Numbered from the stretch's first letter, positions 46,365 through 56,548 are shown. The stretch is DNA of 64,000 nucleotides from Limibacter armeniacum (GCF_036880985.1 NZ_JBAJNO010000003.1:304807-368806), one strand, 5' to 3'. The notes: generated by a model from the sequence alone, not told the origin. A program made the numbers and translations.

Positions 46365-47774
46365 ATGAAAATGAAAAAAATAGGACACCTACTATTAGGG
46401 GTAACCTTATTTATGATCGGATGTCAAACCCCTAATAATAAGCAAGATCAAGAAAGTTCTACAACAAATACCGATCGATACGTGCCCAAACCATATGTAA
46501 AAATCACGCACCCTGAGTGGAGTAAAAATGCGGCTATTTACCAACTCAATACAAGACAGTTTACACAAGAAGGCACGTTCCTAGCTGCTGAGAAAGAATT
46601 ACCAAGATTAAAAGAATTAGGGGTTGATATTATATGGTTGATGCCTGTTCAAGAAATTGGAAGTAAAAACAGGAAAGGCACATTAGGAAGCCCTTATTCC
46701 GTGAAAGACTATTTCAAGGTCAATCCGGAATTCGGGACCATGGAAGATTTAAAACAATTTGTCTCATCGGCTCATAATCAGGGCATGTATGTTATTTTAG
46801 ATTGGGTCGCTAACCACACTGCATGGGATAATGTATTGGTTCAAGAGCACCCAGATTGGTATGATAGAGACTATAAAAATGATTTTAGACCTACTCCTTG
46901 GTGGGACTGGTCTGACATTATTGATTTGGATTATAACCAACCTGGCCTAAGGCAATATATGACCAATGCTTTAAAATATTGGGTCAAGGAAGCTGATATT
47001 GATGGCTACAGATGTGATGTTGCCGGATTTGTACCTGTTGATTTTTGGAATAACGCACGTAAAGAATTGGATGCCATAAAACCCGTTTTTATGCTTGCCG
47101 AGTGGGAGTCTAGGGATTTACATGCAGAAGCTTTTGATATGACCTATGCGTGGAGCTGGAATGAAACGATGCACAAAATCTGTACAGGACACGCAGATGT
47201 AAATGGCTTATATATTTATTACTCTTGGAATGAGAGTGCATTTCCTCCAAATTCATTTCGAATGACATTTGTAAGCAACCATGACAAAAATGCATGGGAA
47301 GGCACCATGTGGGAACAGTTTGGAGATGGTTTAGAGGCTGCCATTACCTTATCAGTGGTTGGGGAAGGAATGCCTTTGATTTATAATGGACAGGAAGCCG
47401 GTAATAAAAAGCGACTGGAGTTTTTTGAAAAAGACCCTATTGTATGGAAAGACCATTACATTGGTAAGCTATATAAAGACCTATTTGCTTTGATGAAGGA
47501 AAATACAGCACTGTGGCATGCGAAATGGGGCAGTACAATGGTTAAGGTTCCTAACTCTTCAGAAAAGGAAATACTTAGCTTTGTCCGTCAAAATGAAAAA
47601 GATAAGGTTTTTGCTGTATTCAATTTTTCAGATAATGCACAAACCATATCATTTAAAGAGACACTTTATCACGGAACATATACCGATTACTTTTCAAATG
47701 AAGTGATTGATTTCAAAGAAGATTCAGCGTTGAAATTAGATGCTTGGGGATATAAAGTATTTGTAAAAAAATAA
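46365..47774 (+). CDS. GH13 alpha-amylase-family lipoprotein
   Basis: 469 residues with a lipobox ending at Cys20. The four GH13 regions are present: DWVANH (146-151), DGYRCDVAG with nucleophile Asp218, MLAEWE with acid/base Glu246, and FVSNHDKN with Asp307. It therefore acts on alpha-glucan (starch, maltodextrin or glycogen) at the cell surface or periplasm. It is monocistronic and not linked to a SusCD pair in this window. Confidence 0.93.
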   Translation: MKMKKIGHLLLGVTLFMIGCQTPNNKQDQESSTTNTDRYVPKPYVKITHPEWSKNAAIYQLNTRQFTQEGTFLAAEKELPRLKELGVDIIWLMPVQEIGSKNRKGTLGSPYSVKDYFKVNPEFGTMEDLKQFVSSAHNQGMYVILDWVANHTAWDNVLVQEHPDWYDRDYKNDFRPTPWWDWSDIIDLDYNQPGLRQYMTNALKYWVKEADIDGYRCDVAGFVPVDFWNNARKELDAIKPVFMLAEWESRDLHAEAFDMTYAWSWNETMHKICTGHADVNGLYIYYSWNESAFPPNSFRMTFVSNHDKNAWEGTMWEQFGDGLEAAITLSVVGEGMPLIYNGQEAGNKKRLEFFEKDPIVWKDHYIGKLYKDLFALMKENTALWHAKWGSTMVKVPNSSEKEILSFVRQNEKDKVFAVFNFSDNAQTISFKETLYHGTYTDYFSNEVIDFKEDSALKLDAWGYKVFVKK

Positions 47775-47825
47775 GGGAATTGTAATTGATGCTATTTGCC
47801 ATTTTTACACTTAGCTATCATTAAA

Positions 47826-47874
47826 AAGTCAATCCATAACTTATGTTCAAGTAATATAAACTATGGATTGACTT
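47826..47874. terminator. Bidirectional terminator
   Basis: AAGTCAATCCATA and its exact inverse around a 23-base loop, between convergent genes. Confidence 0.75.
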
Positions 47875-47929
47875 CGCTCTCCTTTCTAAGAATATCATTG
47901 GGAGATCATCACCCAACATTAAGGTTATT

Positions 47930-49297
47930 TCACCCTGCCAGACTTAACAACTCACCCTTAACCTTCTTCAGTTCCAATTTTGCTTTTTTATACTTTATGA
48001 TTTCAGCGATATAAGTAAACTGGGCTTCCCTGACTGCGGCTTCTGAAGACAAAAGCTCAACATAGGTCATCTTACCTTGATGATAAAGTGCTTTTGTTTG
48101 AGCATAAACCTTCTCTGCCAGTTGAGCATTCTCTTGTTGCGAAATGGTGGATTGATATGCCGACAGCAATTGATTAATTGCATTGAAATAGTTATTGTAA
48201 GTAACCTGTTTTTCATGTTCCAAATCCTTCCTTAGGCTTGAAAGCTGCATGTTCACCTGATTAATCTTGCTTTGCTTGGCAAGACCATCATACAAAGGAA
48301 TTGAAAGTTTGAAACCGATGTATGCATAATCTGACCAGCTATTTTTAGTAGATAACTCAAAGTTATCCGACTGATATTGATACGCTCCTGTAATGTTTGC
48401 CGAAAGTGTTGGTAGGTATTGTAGCTGATAACCTTTCTTCTTGAGCAGCAGTTGCTCTCGCTCCACCTCCAATTGCTGAATGGTTGTAATTGAACCAATA
48501 TTGATAGAATCAGACATAAAAGCTTCTGGCACTTCAATAAAAGTAAGTGGCGCTTTGTCTACTGAAATATCATTTTCAACCGGCATGCCGATCAAGACTT
48601 TCAGATAATTCATTTGTTGACTGATTGTTGCCTGAAGATTCCTTTCACTTACTTCCAGCATACTTCGGTCAACCTTGGCTCTATTCAATTCTATTTCATG
48701 TGTAACGCCAAGCTCAACTTGCTTTTGAGTAATCATTAAAGAAGTATCTTTCTGGCTTAATAGCTCGTGAATTTTATCCAACTCTTCACCACTTTTCAAA
48801 AGGTCATAATACACTATACAGATATTGTAGACGGTTTCCTCTTTTGTCATCTTGCTTTTGATGGCACTCAGTTCCTCCACATTCCTGGCAACTTTTATGT
48901 CAGTAAAAATGGAAGGATCAAAGATCACCTGACTTAAAGTTCCACTGAGTGTATAATTGTAAGTGGTACCAAAATTTACAAACACCTGTTCCCCAGGCTG
49001 ACCAAAAAACTCACCAGGCATGATGCTGGTCTCCAACTTCATATAGTTATCAAATTGTCCTGAAGCAGAAACTTGTGGCTGCACTTTGCTTTTAGCTTCT
49101 TTTGTTGCAAATGTCTTTTCTTGCTTATCATATTGAGACTTAACAACCTTATAGTTATTCTCAAGTCCATAATCCAGACATTTTTCCAGTGTCAGATGTG
49201 TTACTTCCTGTTGGGCTTTTACATTCAGTATATTGAACAGAAAGAAGAGCAACCACAGTGTATATTTTATGCTATTGATATTTTTAAAGCTATTCAT
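47930..49297 (-). CDS. TolC-family outer-membrane efflux protein
   Basis: 455 residues with a signal peptide (about 1-28) and two outer-membrane-efflux-protein repeats of long coiled helices (LTLEKCLDYGLENNYKVVKS at the start of the first; SKINQVNMQLSSLRKDLEHE and ALYHQGKMTYVELLSSEAAV in the second). It is the outer-membrane channel of the efflux system whose other three genes precede it on the same strand, 3 bp after the permease. Confidence 0.9.
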   Translation of the reverse strand: MNSFKNINSIKYTLWLLFFLFNILNVKAQQEVTHLTLEKCLDYGLENNYKVVKSQYDKQEKTFATKEAKSKVQPQVSASGQFDNYMKLETSIMPGEFFGQPGEQVFVNFGTTYNYTLSGTLSQVIFDPSIFTDIKVARNVEELSAIKSKMTKEETVYNICIVYYDLLKSGEELDKIHELLSQKDTSLMITQKQVELGVTHEIELNRAKVDRSMLEVSERNLQATISQQMNYLKVLIGMPVENDISVDKAPLTFIEVPEAFMSDSINIGSITTIQQLEVEREQLLLKKKGYQLQYLPTLSANITGAYQYQSDNFELSTKNSWSDYAYIGFKLSIPLYDGLAKQSKINQVNMQLSSLRKDLEHEKQVTYNNYFNAINQLLSAYQSTISQQENAQLAEKVYAQTKALYHQGKMTYVELLSSEAAVREAQFTYIAEIIKYKKAKLELKKVKGELLSLAG

Positions 49298-49300
49298 TAT

Positions 49301-50461
49301 TTACATTCTAAAGATTTGTACAGGCTCCAGTTTCAAGATTTTCCGCATAGAAAAATAACTCCCTGCCAAGCTGATCAACAGCGTTGAAAAAATCAGGAAT
49401 ATGATCCGTTCAGGAGCGTAATCCATGCTCTGGTTGATTGATTTCATAAAGTATTTCAATCCGATAAGCAGCAACATGGTAAAGCTGAACCCGCAAATGG
49501 AATAAAAAATGGACTGTATCATAATCAGTTTTGTAATGAGCCAATTTCCTCCTCCAATTGCCTTGATCGTGCCATAGTCTTTGATGCGGTCATTGACTGC
49601 TGAAAACATGGTCAACCCAACAATGACCAATCCCGTAACCAGCGAGAACCAGACAAGTATCATAAAGGTGCCTACAATACCACTTGCTTCTCCCATATAA
49701 TCAAGTGTTACATCCTTGAAAGTATCACCGACGTAGGCTTTCACAGTAGGGATAGTCGCAGTTATGGTATCTGCAATGCGCTTTTTAACCATCGGGTCTT
49801 GTGTGTCAGCCTCTACAATGTATGCACTGACATGGTTAGGACTAAATCCGGAGAGTTTTCTGACTCTTTCGATTGTCGAAACCATATTAAATTCCCCAAG
49901 GCCTGCATTTCCAATTGAAATCCCGCTGATATACACCCTGACATCATTGATACTGAAATAATCCCCTTGCTTTAGTTTTCCAAGATTTTCCAAATCCGAT
50001 TCATCTACAATCACAGCTCCTTCACTTTGCAGGCTTTTCAGGTTGGTACCTTCAAGAAACTGTTTCGGTGCGCCCACATAGTCTGGCGCTTTAATCCCAA
50101 CCAAACTACAGCCAGCTGTACCTCCAGAAGAATTTTTCATCATGCCTCCAGTCACAATCACCGGATGGACTTTATTCACCCCTGGAATAGACTGTAACTC
50201 ATACCCAACTCGCTTATCCACATTCACAAGAGAGATGGACGATTCACTTTTTTCATTCACTACAAAAATGTATTCGGTATTTCCCTTGATAATACCCAAG
50301 CTAGCCTCAAGAAAACCATCCAACAAACCCAATTGGGCACCTATCAGAAAGACCGAGATCACTATCCCGAAAAGTATTCCTATAAGCTTAGCCTTATCAT
50401 AAACCATAAAGCTGAATGCTGTTTTCCACATGGCTAGTTCCGATTTAAATAGATGACACAA
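49301..50461 (-). CDS. ABC transporter permease (FtsX/DevC-like)
   Basis: 386 residues with an N-terminal helix (about 25-48), a large periplasmic domain of the MacB_PCD type, and three more helices (about 265-290, 315-340, 358-378). The order and TolC/adaptor neighbours match DevBCA-type exporters. It overlaps the adaptor gene by 28 bp, meaning tight translational coupling. Confidence 0.88.
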   Translation of the reverse strand: MCHLFKSELAMWKTAFSFMVYDKAKLIGILFGIVISVFLIGAQLGLLDGFLEASLGIIKGNTEYIFVVNEKSESSISLVNVDKRVGYELQSIPGVNKVHPVIVTGGMMKNSSGGTAGCSLVGIKAPDYVGAPKQFLEGTNLKSLQSEGAVIVDESDLENLGKLKQGDYFSINDVRVYISGISIGNAGLGEFNMVSTIERVRKLSGFSPNHVSAYIVEADTQDPMVKKRIADTITATIPTVKAYVGDTFKDVTLDYMGEASGIVGTFMILVWFSLVTGLVIVGLTMFSAVNDRIKDYGTIKAIGGGNWLITKLIMIQSIFYSICGFSFTMLLLIGLKYFMKSINQSMDYAPERIIFLIFSTLLISLAGSYFSMRKILKLEPVQIFRM

Positions 50462-51387
50462 TCCACCCTGTTATTAATCATTACCTGTGCATTATCATCC
50501 AATCGGATTTTCACTTCTCGCACACGTCGGTCTTCTACAGTATTCTCATCAGAGAAAAGTGACTTTTTCTTCAAAAAACCTCCAACAAATACTACTTCTC
50601 CCTTACCGATTGTCTTCCCGTTGACCTGTGAGATCACTTCGGCTTTCAGTCCTGTCTTAATGCGGTCTGCAAAAAGCTCATCCACTTCTGTTATAGCGAC
50701 CAAATGACCATCAGGTGCATACTGTCCCAGCTTTTCCCCAGCAGTAAGAAAATCCCCGTTGTGTACATCCCATTTCAGTACTTTTCCGTCATAGGCAGCC
50801 TTGACATTTTTATCTGCCAATACTGCTTTCTGGTAGGCTATATTGGCATTGATTTCCTGCATGCCACTTTTCTGGTAAGCTATCTCTGCCAATTGTTTTT
50901 CGTATTCTATCTGAAGCTTCTCTACTTTGGATTTGCTATCCTTCAGTACCTTTTCTGTAATCGCTTTTGAGTTGAAAAGCGCTTCATCTACCGCCAAATC
51001 TTTCTGTGCATTCTGCCAATCATTCAGGGTAATTTTGGCTTTGATTTCTGCTGATTTTATGGATGCTTGCTGGCTGATAATTTTACCCTCCTGAATTTTT
51101 AATTGTGCCAGGTCAGCGCTTTTTTCCATATCCAAGATGACAGCACCTTTACTTACCAATTCATTCTCAGCTGCCATAATCTGGTTCACTTTACCATTGG
51201 CAGCCGAGTAGATATTCAATAACCCTTTTTCAGGTTCAATCTTGGCAATGCCTACTATCTTATTGATCTCAGTCTGCTCAGTCTTCACATTGTTATCATC
51301 TACTTTCTTTGCGTCGGCTGAACAAGCCATCAGCAGAGCAATCATTCCGATACCCAATATGCCGTTGAATAATTTTTGGTTTTTCAT
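50434..51387 (-). CDS. Membrane-fusion (HlyD/DevB-like) adaptor lipoprotein
   Basis: 317 residues with a lipobox ALLMAC (Cys22). It has the adaptor architecture: barrel-sandwich start (GIAKIEPEKGLLNIYSAANG), a coiled-coil hairpin (about 95-195), a second lipoyl half with KAAYDGKVLKWDVHNGDFL and a C-terminal beta-barrel. It bridges the permease and the TolC channel. The substrate is unknown. Confidence 0.88.
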   Translation of the reverse strand: MKNQKLFNGILGIGMIALLMACSADAKKVDDNNVKTEQTEINKIVGIAKIEPEKGLLNIYSAANGKVNQIMAAENELVSKGAVILDMEKSADLAQLKIQEGKIISQQASIKSAEIKAKITLNDWQNAQKDLAVDEALFNSKAITEKVLKDSKSKVEKLQIEYEKQLAEIAYQKSGMQEINANIAYQKAVLADKNVKAAYDGKVLKWDVHNGDFLTAGEKLGQYAPDGHLVAITEVDELFADRIKTGLKAEVISQVNGKTIGKGEVVFVGGFLKKKSLFSDENTVEDRRVREVKIRLDDNAQVMINNRVDCVIYLNRN

Positions 51388-51399
51388 TTTTGCTGTCTG

Positions 51400-52089
51400 T
51401 CAGTTTATTGTCTGTTTATTTACTTCATTCACAATCCCGTTTTCCACTTCAATTACACGGTCTGCATATTCCATCAGGCGAGGGTCATGCGTCACCACTG
51501 CAACGGCTTTCCCACCTTCAGCCAACTCCTTCAGTTCTTTCATCACAATTTCAAGGCTATGCTTGTCCAGTGAAGCAGTTGGCTCATCACATAGGATAAT
51601 TTTGGGGTCTGTCACCAATGCCCTGGCAATAGCTACCCGCTGTTGTTGACCACCAGAAAGCTGCTTAGGAAGTTTATGCTTATGCTCAGAAATATTGACT
51701 TTTTTAAGCGCCTCTTCCGTTTTCTGCTTTATCTCAGCAGTTTTCATGTTTCTCATCTTTAATGGGAATGCCACATTTTCAGCCGCTGTAAGCGGTGCCA
51801 GCAGGTTGAATTGCTGAAACACAAACCCAATGGTATCCAACCTTACCTTTGCCATTTCCTTATCAGGAAGGTCGTCCACATTTTTCCCATCTATCTCAAG
51901 GGTTCCTTCAGTAGGATTGATCAGACACCCCAAAAGGGATAACAAGGTGGTCTTGCCTGATCCTGATGGACCAATGATCAAAAGCAGCTCTCCTTCATAT
52001 AACTCAAGGTTGCAATTTGCCAATGCAGTAAATTTTCCTGCCTGCGTTTCGTATATCTTGTTTGCATTTTTTAGTCTCGCAATCATCAT
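51400..52089 (-). CDS. ABC transporter ATP-binding protein (LolD/DevA-like)
   Basis: 229 residues. Walker A GPSGSGKTT (about 40-48), Q-loop VFQQFNLL, signature LSGGQQQRVAIA, Walker B ILCDEPTASLD and H-loop VVTHDPR are all present. It is the first gene of the efflux operon, 12 bp ahead of the adaptor gene, and powers the permease. Confidence 0.94.
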   Translation of the reverse strand: MMIARLKNANKIYETQAGKFTALANCNLELYEGELLLIIGPSGSGKTTLLSLLGCLINPTEGTLEIDGKNVDDLPDKEMAKVRLDTIGFVFQQFNLLAPLTAAENVAFPLKMRNMKTAEIKQKTEEALKKVNISEHKHKLPKQLSGGQQQRVAIARALVTDPKIILCDEPTASLDKHSLEIVMKELKELAEGGKAVAVVTHDPRLMEYADRVIEVENGIVNEVNKQTIN

Positions 52090-52186
52090 TTGATTTATTG
52101 TTTTTGATTACGATACAAAATTGAGTGATTGGATAGTGATAAAATACCTATATTAGCTCACTTAATATCAGAAAACGGTCAAAATC

Positions 52187-53158
52187 ATGTTAAAGCTGAC
52201 TTTAAAGCAGCCTACCGGTTTTTTATTTGCCCTAGCAGAATTGATTGGCGGTAAAGTAGATAGCAATGGCAGGCTAAATATTCCTGAAAAAAAGGGCAAC
52301 GGTTATATACAAGGCTTTATGTTCGATAATTCGGTTGGGCTGATGATCAGGAACTATGAGCTCAATCAGGATTTGCTGGCAAAACGAATTGATCCTTGCA
52401 ATTCCAGTGAACGGATTGTTGTAACACTGAACAATGTATTTCCAAAAAGTGAAAGTGATGGGGTTGCCAAAATTGAGGAACTACCTTCCATACAGATTGG
52501 AAAGGGTAAGCTAAATTTTGAGATGTTCTATCCAAGCAAAACCAAATACAGGTCTATTCTCTTGGCGATAGATTCTAATAAATTGAGAACACTGATGGGG
52601 ATTGAGGATGAATCCTCTTTATTGAATATGATACTCAACGGCAATCAGCCATTGCTGTTTGAAGAAGTCCTTTCCCCTCAAATACAAAAGGTGGCTATGG
52701 AAATGATTGAGAATGAAATACCAGAAAACCTTCACCATTTTTATATCAGGATAAAGGCGGAAGAGTTGCTATGTCTCTTGTTTGTAGAATTACACAAGCG
52801 AGAAAATGCTCCTGTTCAGGCTTTGAATGAAAAAGATGCCCTCAGTATTTATCGGGTAAGGGACAAGATCGTTTCAAATTTGGGTATACCACCAATATTA
52901 GGAGAACTGGCCAATGAGATAGGAATGAGTGAATCAAAGTTGAAAAGACTCTTTAAACAAATATTTGGAAGCAGTATCTATAACTATTACCAGAAATTCA
53001 GGATGCAGGAAGCGGCAAGGCTACTAAAGGGACAGCAGATGAGTGTTTCAGAAGTAGGATATCAACTTGGCTTTTCCAACTTGAGTCATTTTACAAAAGT
53101 CTTTGAGGAGCATATCGGAATGAAACCTAAGAAATACTCTGTACAGTCTCACAAATAA
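52187..53158 (+). CDS. AraC-family transcriptional regulator
   Basis: 323 residues. The last 100 carry two helix-turn-helix units (LANEIGMSESKLKRLFKQIF and MSVSEVGYQLGFSNLSHFTK). The N-terminal 215 residues form an unrecognised effector domain. It diverges from the ABC-TolC operon with a 97-bp gap, so it probably controls the efflux genes. Confidence 0.9.
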   Translation: MLKLTLKQPTGFLFALAELIGGKVDSNGRLNIPEKKGNGYIQGFMFDNSVGLMIRNYELNQDLLAKRIDPCNSSERIVVTLNNVFPKSESDGVAKIEELPSIQIGKGKLNFEMFYPSKTKYRSILLAIDSNKLRTLMGIEDESSLLNMILNGNQPLLFEEVLSPQIQKVAMEMIENEIPENLHHFYIRIKAEELLCLLFVELHKRENAPVQALNEKDALSIYRVRDKIVSNLGIPPILGELANEIGMSESKLKRLFKQIFGSSIYNYYQKFRMQEAARLLKGQQMSVSEVGYQLGFSNLSHFTKVFEEHIGMKPKKYSVQSHK

Positions 53159-53162
53159 AGGT

Positions 53163-53561
53163 TTAATTTATTTTCACCTGCTTGAATGCTATAAGCTGTA
53201 TTCTCATATACTCTTCCCATTCAAGCAGTTCGATCAATTCAAAATCACTGTACTTCTCATTAAATTCTTGATTGACTGTAGCCACAACGACTTCAGCTCC
53301 TACCTCTAGCTCACCATCTCTAGCAAACATTGGAGTAGTACATTCTCCATTAAATCCTCTAACGCCCACTTGCAAGTACTTATTAAAGAGATCAGCTACA
53401 ACGTATTCTGAAACCCCTGACACATATACCTTACTTATCGGAATGTTGGCATTTTGTGCTCTAACATATGTTTCCAATTGCTTTTTATTCCTTTCATATT
53501 CACTGTCGGAAATTGCATAGTGAGTCTCATCTCCTGTTTCTGATAATAATATAAAATTCAT
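53163..53561 (-). CDS. Hypothetical protein, 132 residues
   Basis: No signal peptide or membrane segment. A mix of helix (SEYERNKKQLETYVRAQN) and strand (VVADLFNKYLQVGVRGF, EVVVATVNQEF) is seen. It converges with the AraC gene with a 4-bp gap and no terminator. No family recognised. Confidence 0.55.
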   Translation of the reverse strand: MNFILLSETGDETHYAISDSEYERNKKQLETYVRAQNANIPISKVYVSGVSEYVVADLFNKYLQVGVRGFNGECTTPMFARDGELEVGAEVVVATVNQEFNEKYSDFELIELLEWEEYMRIQLIAFKQVKIN

Positions 53562-53724
53562 ATCGCTAGAATCATTTTAGAAAGTATAGTTCTTTAATAT
53601 TTTACGAATTAGTTTGGTGAATAGTTTTAACTTAAATCCCATATTAGTTTGCTGTATACTGTAACGACCTAATAAGCTAAGCATCATACTTTTAAAACAC
53701 TTGATTTCGAGACTATTATAGTTA

Positions 53725-54156
53725 ATGGATTTCAACAAAAGACAGATTCATCAATTAATTGATGAAAAGAACATAAATACGATTTCCTTATGGGATCATT
53801 ATTTAAGTAGAGAGGAATTTGATCTATATTTTCCAAAAATTGGAACTGACTTTTATTTAGAAAGCTGTAACAAACTCAATAATTTTTTTTTGGGGTTTAT
53901 TGATTATATGTCTAAACCAATATTTAGCTATGACCCCAATCAGGAACCCCTAAAAACTATCAATCCTGAATCGCTTTTAACACAAGAAATATATTCACCT
54001 GATATGGAATCCGCTATTTACTTCAATGATAATAAAACAGTAGCAATTCAAATGTCATATGATTTCTGTCTATCAATATTCTCAAGTAAATCAGATTTTC
54101 AAATCGAGCTTTTGCCAATTGTCAGAAAATACGGATTGGAAATCATTAGATTCTAA
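53725..54156 (+). CDS. Hypothetical protein, 143 residues
   Basis: A cytosolic protein rich in aromatic and acidic residues, with no motif I recognise. It has an AT-rich composition like its neighbours in this accessory stretch. The frame has its own ATG at 53725 and no obvious ribosome-binding site. Confidence 0.55.
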   Translation: MDFNKRQIHQLIDEKNINTISLWDHYLSREEFDLYFPKIGTDFYLESCNKLNNFFLGFIDYMSKPIFSYDPNQEPLKTINPESLLTQEIYSPDMESAIYFNDNKTVAIQMSYDFCLSIFSSKSDFQIELLPIVRKYGLEIIRF

Positions 54157-54222
54157 GCCGTTAGTAATAACCTTCACTCAAAACTCTCCTTCCATTTTTA
54201 ATATACCTTGGTAGTTTATTAT

Positions 54223-54513
54223 ATGAAAATAAAAGATTTCGCTATAGAAAGATATTTTGCCAAATATGAATCTCCAACCAAATACATGCTATCTAGCTCA
54301 TATTGTGATGGATATAAAATGAAATATGTATTGGATTTAGCTTCCCCTACATTTGAATTTGCAGAAAAACTTGTCAAAGAAACAGGAATTATGTTGCTAC
54401 CTGCTGAAACATTTGAGTATGGTAAATCTCATGCAAGGATTGGCTTTGGCAGAAAAAATTTCCCAGAAATACTACATATCTTTCAGGACTATATAACGAA
54501 ACACTACAGCTAA
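54223..54513 (+). pseudogene. Internally deleted PLP-dependent aminotransferase relic
   Basis: 96 residues. The start (MKIKDFAIERYFAKYESPTK, then YMLSSSYCDG) reads as the N-terminus of a class I/II aminotransferase, and the end (FAEKLVKETGIMLLPAETFE, then a GKSHARIGFGRKNFPE block) as the C-terminus of the same family, with about 280 residues missing between them. The pyridoxal-phosphate lysine region is absent, so it cannot be an active transaminase. The frame is preserved across the deletion. An upstream TTG frame extension is ignored. Confidence 0.7.
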
Positions 54514-54581
54514 CATTCTCTTTTTCAGAAAAGACAGTACACCAATTATCGTTTACAGCTAAATGCTAAAAAAGAACCACT

Positions 54582-55184
54582 TTGGAAAAAGAACAACACA
54601 TTGCAGCGTTAAAACTAAAGTTTGAAAGTTACGCGCCCATTTCAGATGCATCCTGGTCACTAATCGAATCAATAATAGATTTCAAGTCATTAGAGAAAAA
54701 TGAGATTTTACTGAAAAATGGACAGGTTGCAAAAAATGTATACTTTGTCTGTAAAGGTGCCCTAAGGGCTTATGTCACCGATTACAATGGAAATATTTAC
54801 AACAAAAACATTTTTCTTGAAACTGACTTTGCAGGCTCAACAGTTTCTTACCTCTTAAGTAAACCTTCCAACTTCACCCTAGAGGCTTTAGAAGATAATA
54901 CTATTTTGATCAGCCTTAACTATCAAAAATACAGACGACTGATAGAGGAAAATATTGATTTGAAAAACTTCTATATCGCTTATCTGGAAAACAATTGGGT
55001 GATAGAAAAAGAGCAAAGAGAAATTTCCATTGTTATGCAAAATGCTACTGAAAGGTATCTGGACTTGCTTTCAAAACATCCCAATATAGATCAGCGAATA
55101 CAACAACTACACATAGCTTCGCATCTAGGTATTACACCCACCCAGCTTAGCAGGATTCGAAAAGATTTAAAAAAAAGTCATTGA
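54582..55184 (+). CDS. Crp/Fnr-family regulator
   Basis: 200 residues, apparently from a TTG start (no in-frame ATG nearby). Residues about 20-130 form the cyclic-nucleotide-binding fold (NEILLKNGQVAKNVYFVCKGALRAYV, then FLETDFAGSTVSYLL) and the C-terminal 60 a short winged helix (LHIASHLGITPTQLSRIRKDL). Such Crp-like proteins are numerous in Bacteroidota and often sit next to a YdcZ-type transporter, as here, which they may regulate. Confidence 0.85.
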   Translation: MEKEQHIAALKLKFESYAPISDASWSLIESIIDFKSLEKNEILLKNGQVAKNVYFVCKGALRAYVTDYNGNIYNKNIFLETDFAGSTVSYLLSKPSNFTLEALEDNTILISLNYQKYRRLIEENIDLKNFYIAYLENNWVIEKEQREISIVMQNATERYLDLLSKHPNIDQRIQQLHIASHLGITPTQLSRIRKDLKKSH

Positions 55185-55355
55185 ATCAACATATGTAAAT
55201 GCCATAGGCAATCCCTTCTAATATTTTTGTCTTATCACTTATAGCAAAAATATTATGAACTATATCAAATACTTAAAATGGTGTTATGCAACTATTTGCT
55301 GTACACCATACAGTCTACTGGAAAGAAAACCAATAAGTGATTTATTTGACAAGCC

Positions 55356-55805
55356 ATGAATCAAATAACACTATCTGCGCTAGCCATATTAGGAGGAATC
55401 TTTTTGGCTGCTCAAGGGAGCTTTAATTCGACTTTAGGGATCTTGCTTAAAAACCCTTTGCTGGCGTCAGTAGTTGCTTTTTTCAGCAGTACTGTATTTG
55501 CAATAGCCTTTGTTTTACTTAGTGTCAGAAGCTTTCCGACTTGGGTCGATTTAAAACAGATTCCCATTTATTTATGGTTTACAGGAGGACTTTTCAGCGT
55601 TTTAGGGATTAGTCTTTACTATTATACCATTCCAAAACTAGGCATATCAACAATGATCTCTTTGGGGTTATTTGGTCAGTTAGCATTTTCTACAATTGCT
55701 GGTCATTTCGGATGGCTAAACTTACCAATGGAGCCAATAACTATAAAAAGAGGTTTAGGCCTTATGATAATGATGACAGGAATTATTTTAATCAATATAA
55801 AATGA
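55356..55805 (+). CDS. DMT-superfamily transporter, YdcZ type
   Basis: 149 residues with five hydrophobic helices (about 5-24, 34-53, 68-88, 96-115, 127-147). The pattern GGIFLAAQGSFNSTLGILLKNPLLAS and GGLFSVLGISLYYYTIPKLG is that of the YdcZ (DUF606) half-size transporter. Full length for the family. Its stop overlaps the acetyltransferase start (ATGA). Confidence 0.88.
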   Translation: MNQITLSALAILGGIFLAAQGSFNSTLGILLKNPLLASVVAFFSSTVFAIAFVLLSVRSFPTWVDLKQIPIYLWFTGGLFSVLGISLYYYTIPKLGISTMISLGLFGQLAFSTIAGHFGWLNLPMEPITIKRGLGLMIMMTGIILINIK

Positions 55806-56548
55806 AAGAGACAACCAGCTTAAAGCAAGCGAATATAGATAACCTGACTTCACTTTGGAAGACAGTAGGAAGTTCATTTAATGCCTATTCCAAGATGTCA
55901 GGCTTTGAATATTGTGAAATTCAAAATGCTGAATGGCCAAACAGAGTATGGTTTAACCAAAATATCACACAACAAACTGTTGACTCCCTTAAAGAGAAAA
56001 TAGCTGCTTCAACTTCCAAAATCACATTGCCTGTTTGGAATATTGAACACCAAAAGGAGGCTTCCATTTTAGAACGCAATGGCTTCAAAGCTACTTTTGA
56101 ACAAGTTGGCATGTTATTGAAAATACAAAGCCGCTTTGAAACTGAAGGTCATGTAAAAATACAGCGTGTTGCAAACGAGACTGAAGCTAAACTATGGGCT
56201 GAGCTATTCAAAAAGTCATTCGGCTATATCATTAGTCATGAAACCGTTAGTAAAACATATAAGGATATTAATTTTTACATAGCGTATCATGATCATGTGG
56301 CTGTGGGTACAGCATTATTACATAAAACCGATCGTATTTTGGGTGTTCATTCTGTGGGTATTCCACCTGAAATGAGAAGAAGGGGCTATGCAGAGCAAAT
56401 AATGAAATTACTGATCAATCTTGCAGTTGAAAATCAATATGAATATATAACCCTACAAGCGTCTAGTATGGGCAAACACTTATACCTGAAACTAGGTTTT
56501 GAAGAGCAGTTTTTGATCAGAAACTACACTTTAAAACACTATACATAG
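55802..56548 (+). CDS. GNAT-family N-acetyltransferase
   Basis: 248 residues from the ATG at 55802, which overlaps the transporter stop; the longer frame reads through transporter codons and is rejected. The acetyl-CoA-binding motif is VHSVGIPPEMRRRGYAEQIMKLL (about 188-210). The N-terminal half is a degenerate GNAT-like repeat. Substrate unknown. It is probably cotranscribed with the transporter. Confidence 0.85.
   Translation: MKETTSLKQANIDNLTSLWKTVGSSFNAYSKMSGFEYCEIQNAEWPNRVWFNQNITQQTVDSLKEKIAASTSKITLPVWNIEHQKEASILERNGFKATFEQVGMLLKIQSRFETEGHVKIQRVANETEAKLWAELFKKSFGYIISHETVSKTYKDINFYIAYHDHVAVGTALLHKTDRILGVHSVGIPPEMRRRGYAEQIMKLLINLAVENQYEYITLQASSMGKHLYLKLGFEEQFLIRNYTLKHYT

Noticed and set aside
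37410..47774. The sulfatase and GH13 genes as parts of polysaccharide utilisation loci.
   Set aside because: Neither has a SusCD pair, regulator or further carbohydrate genes next to it.
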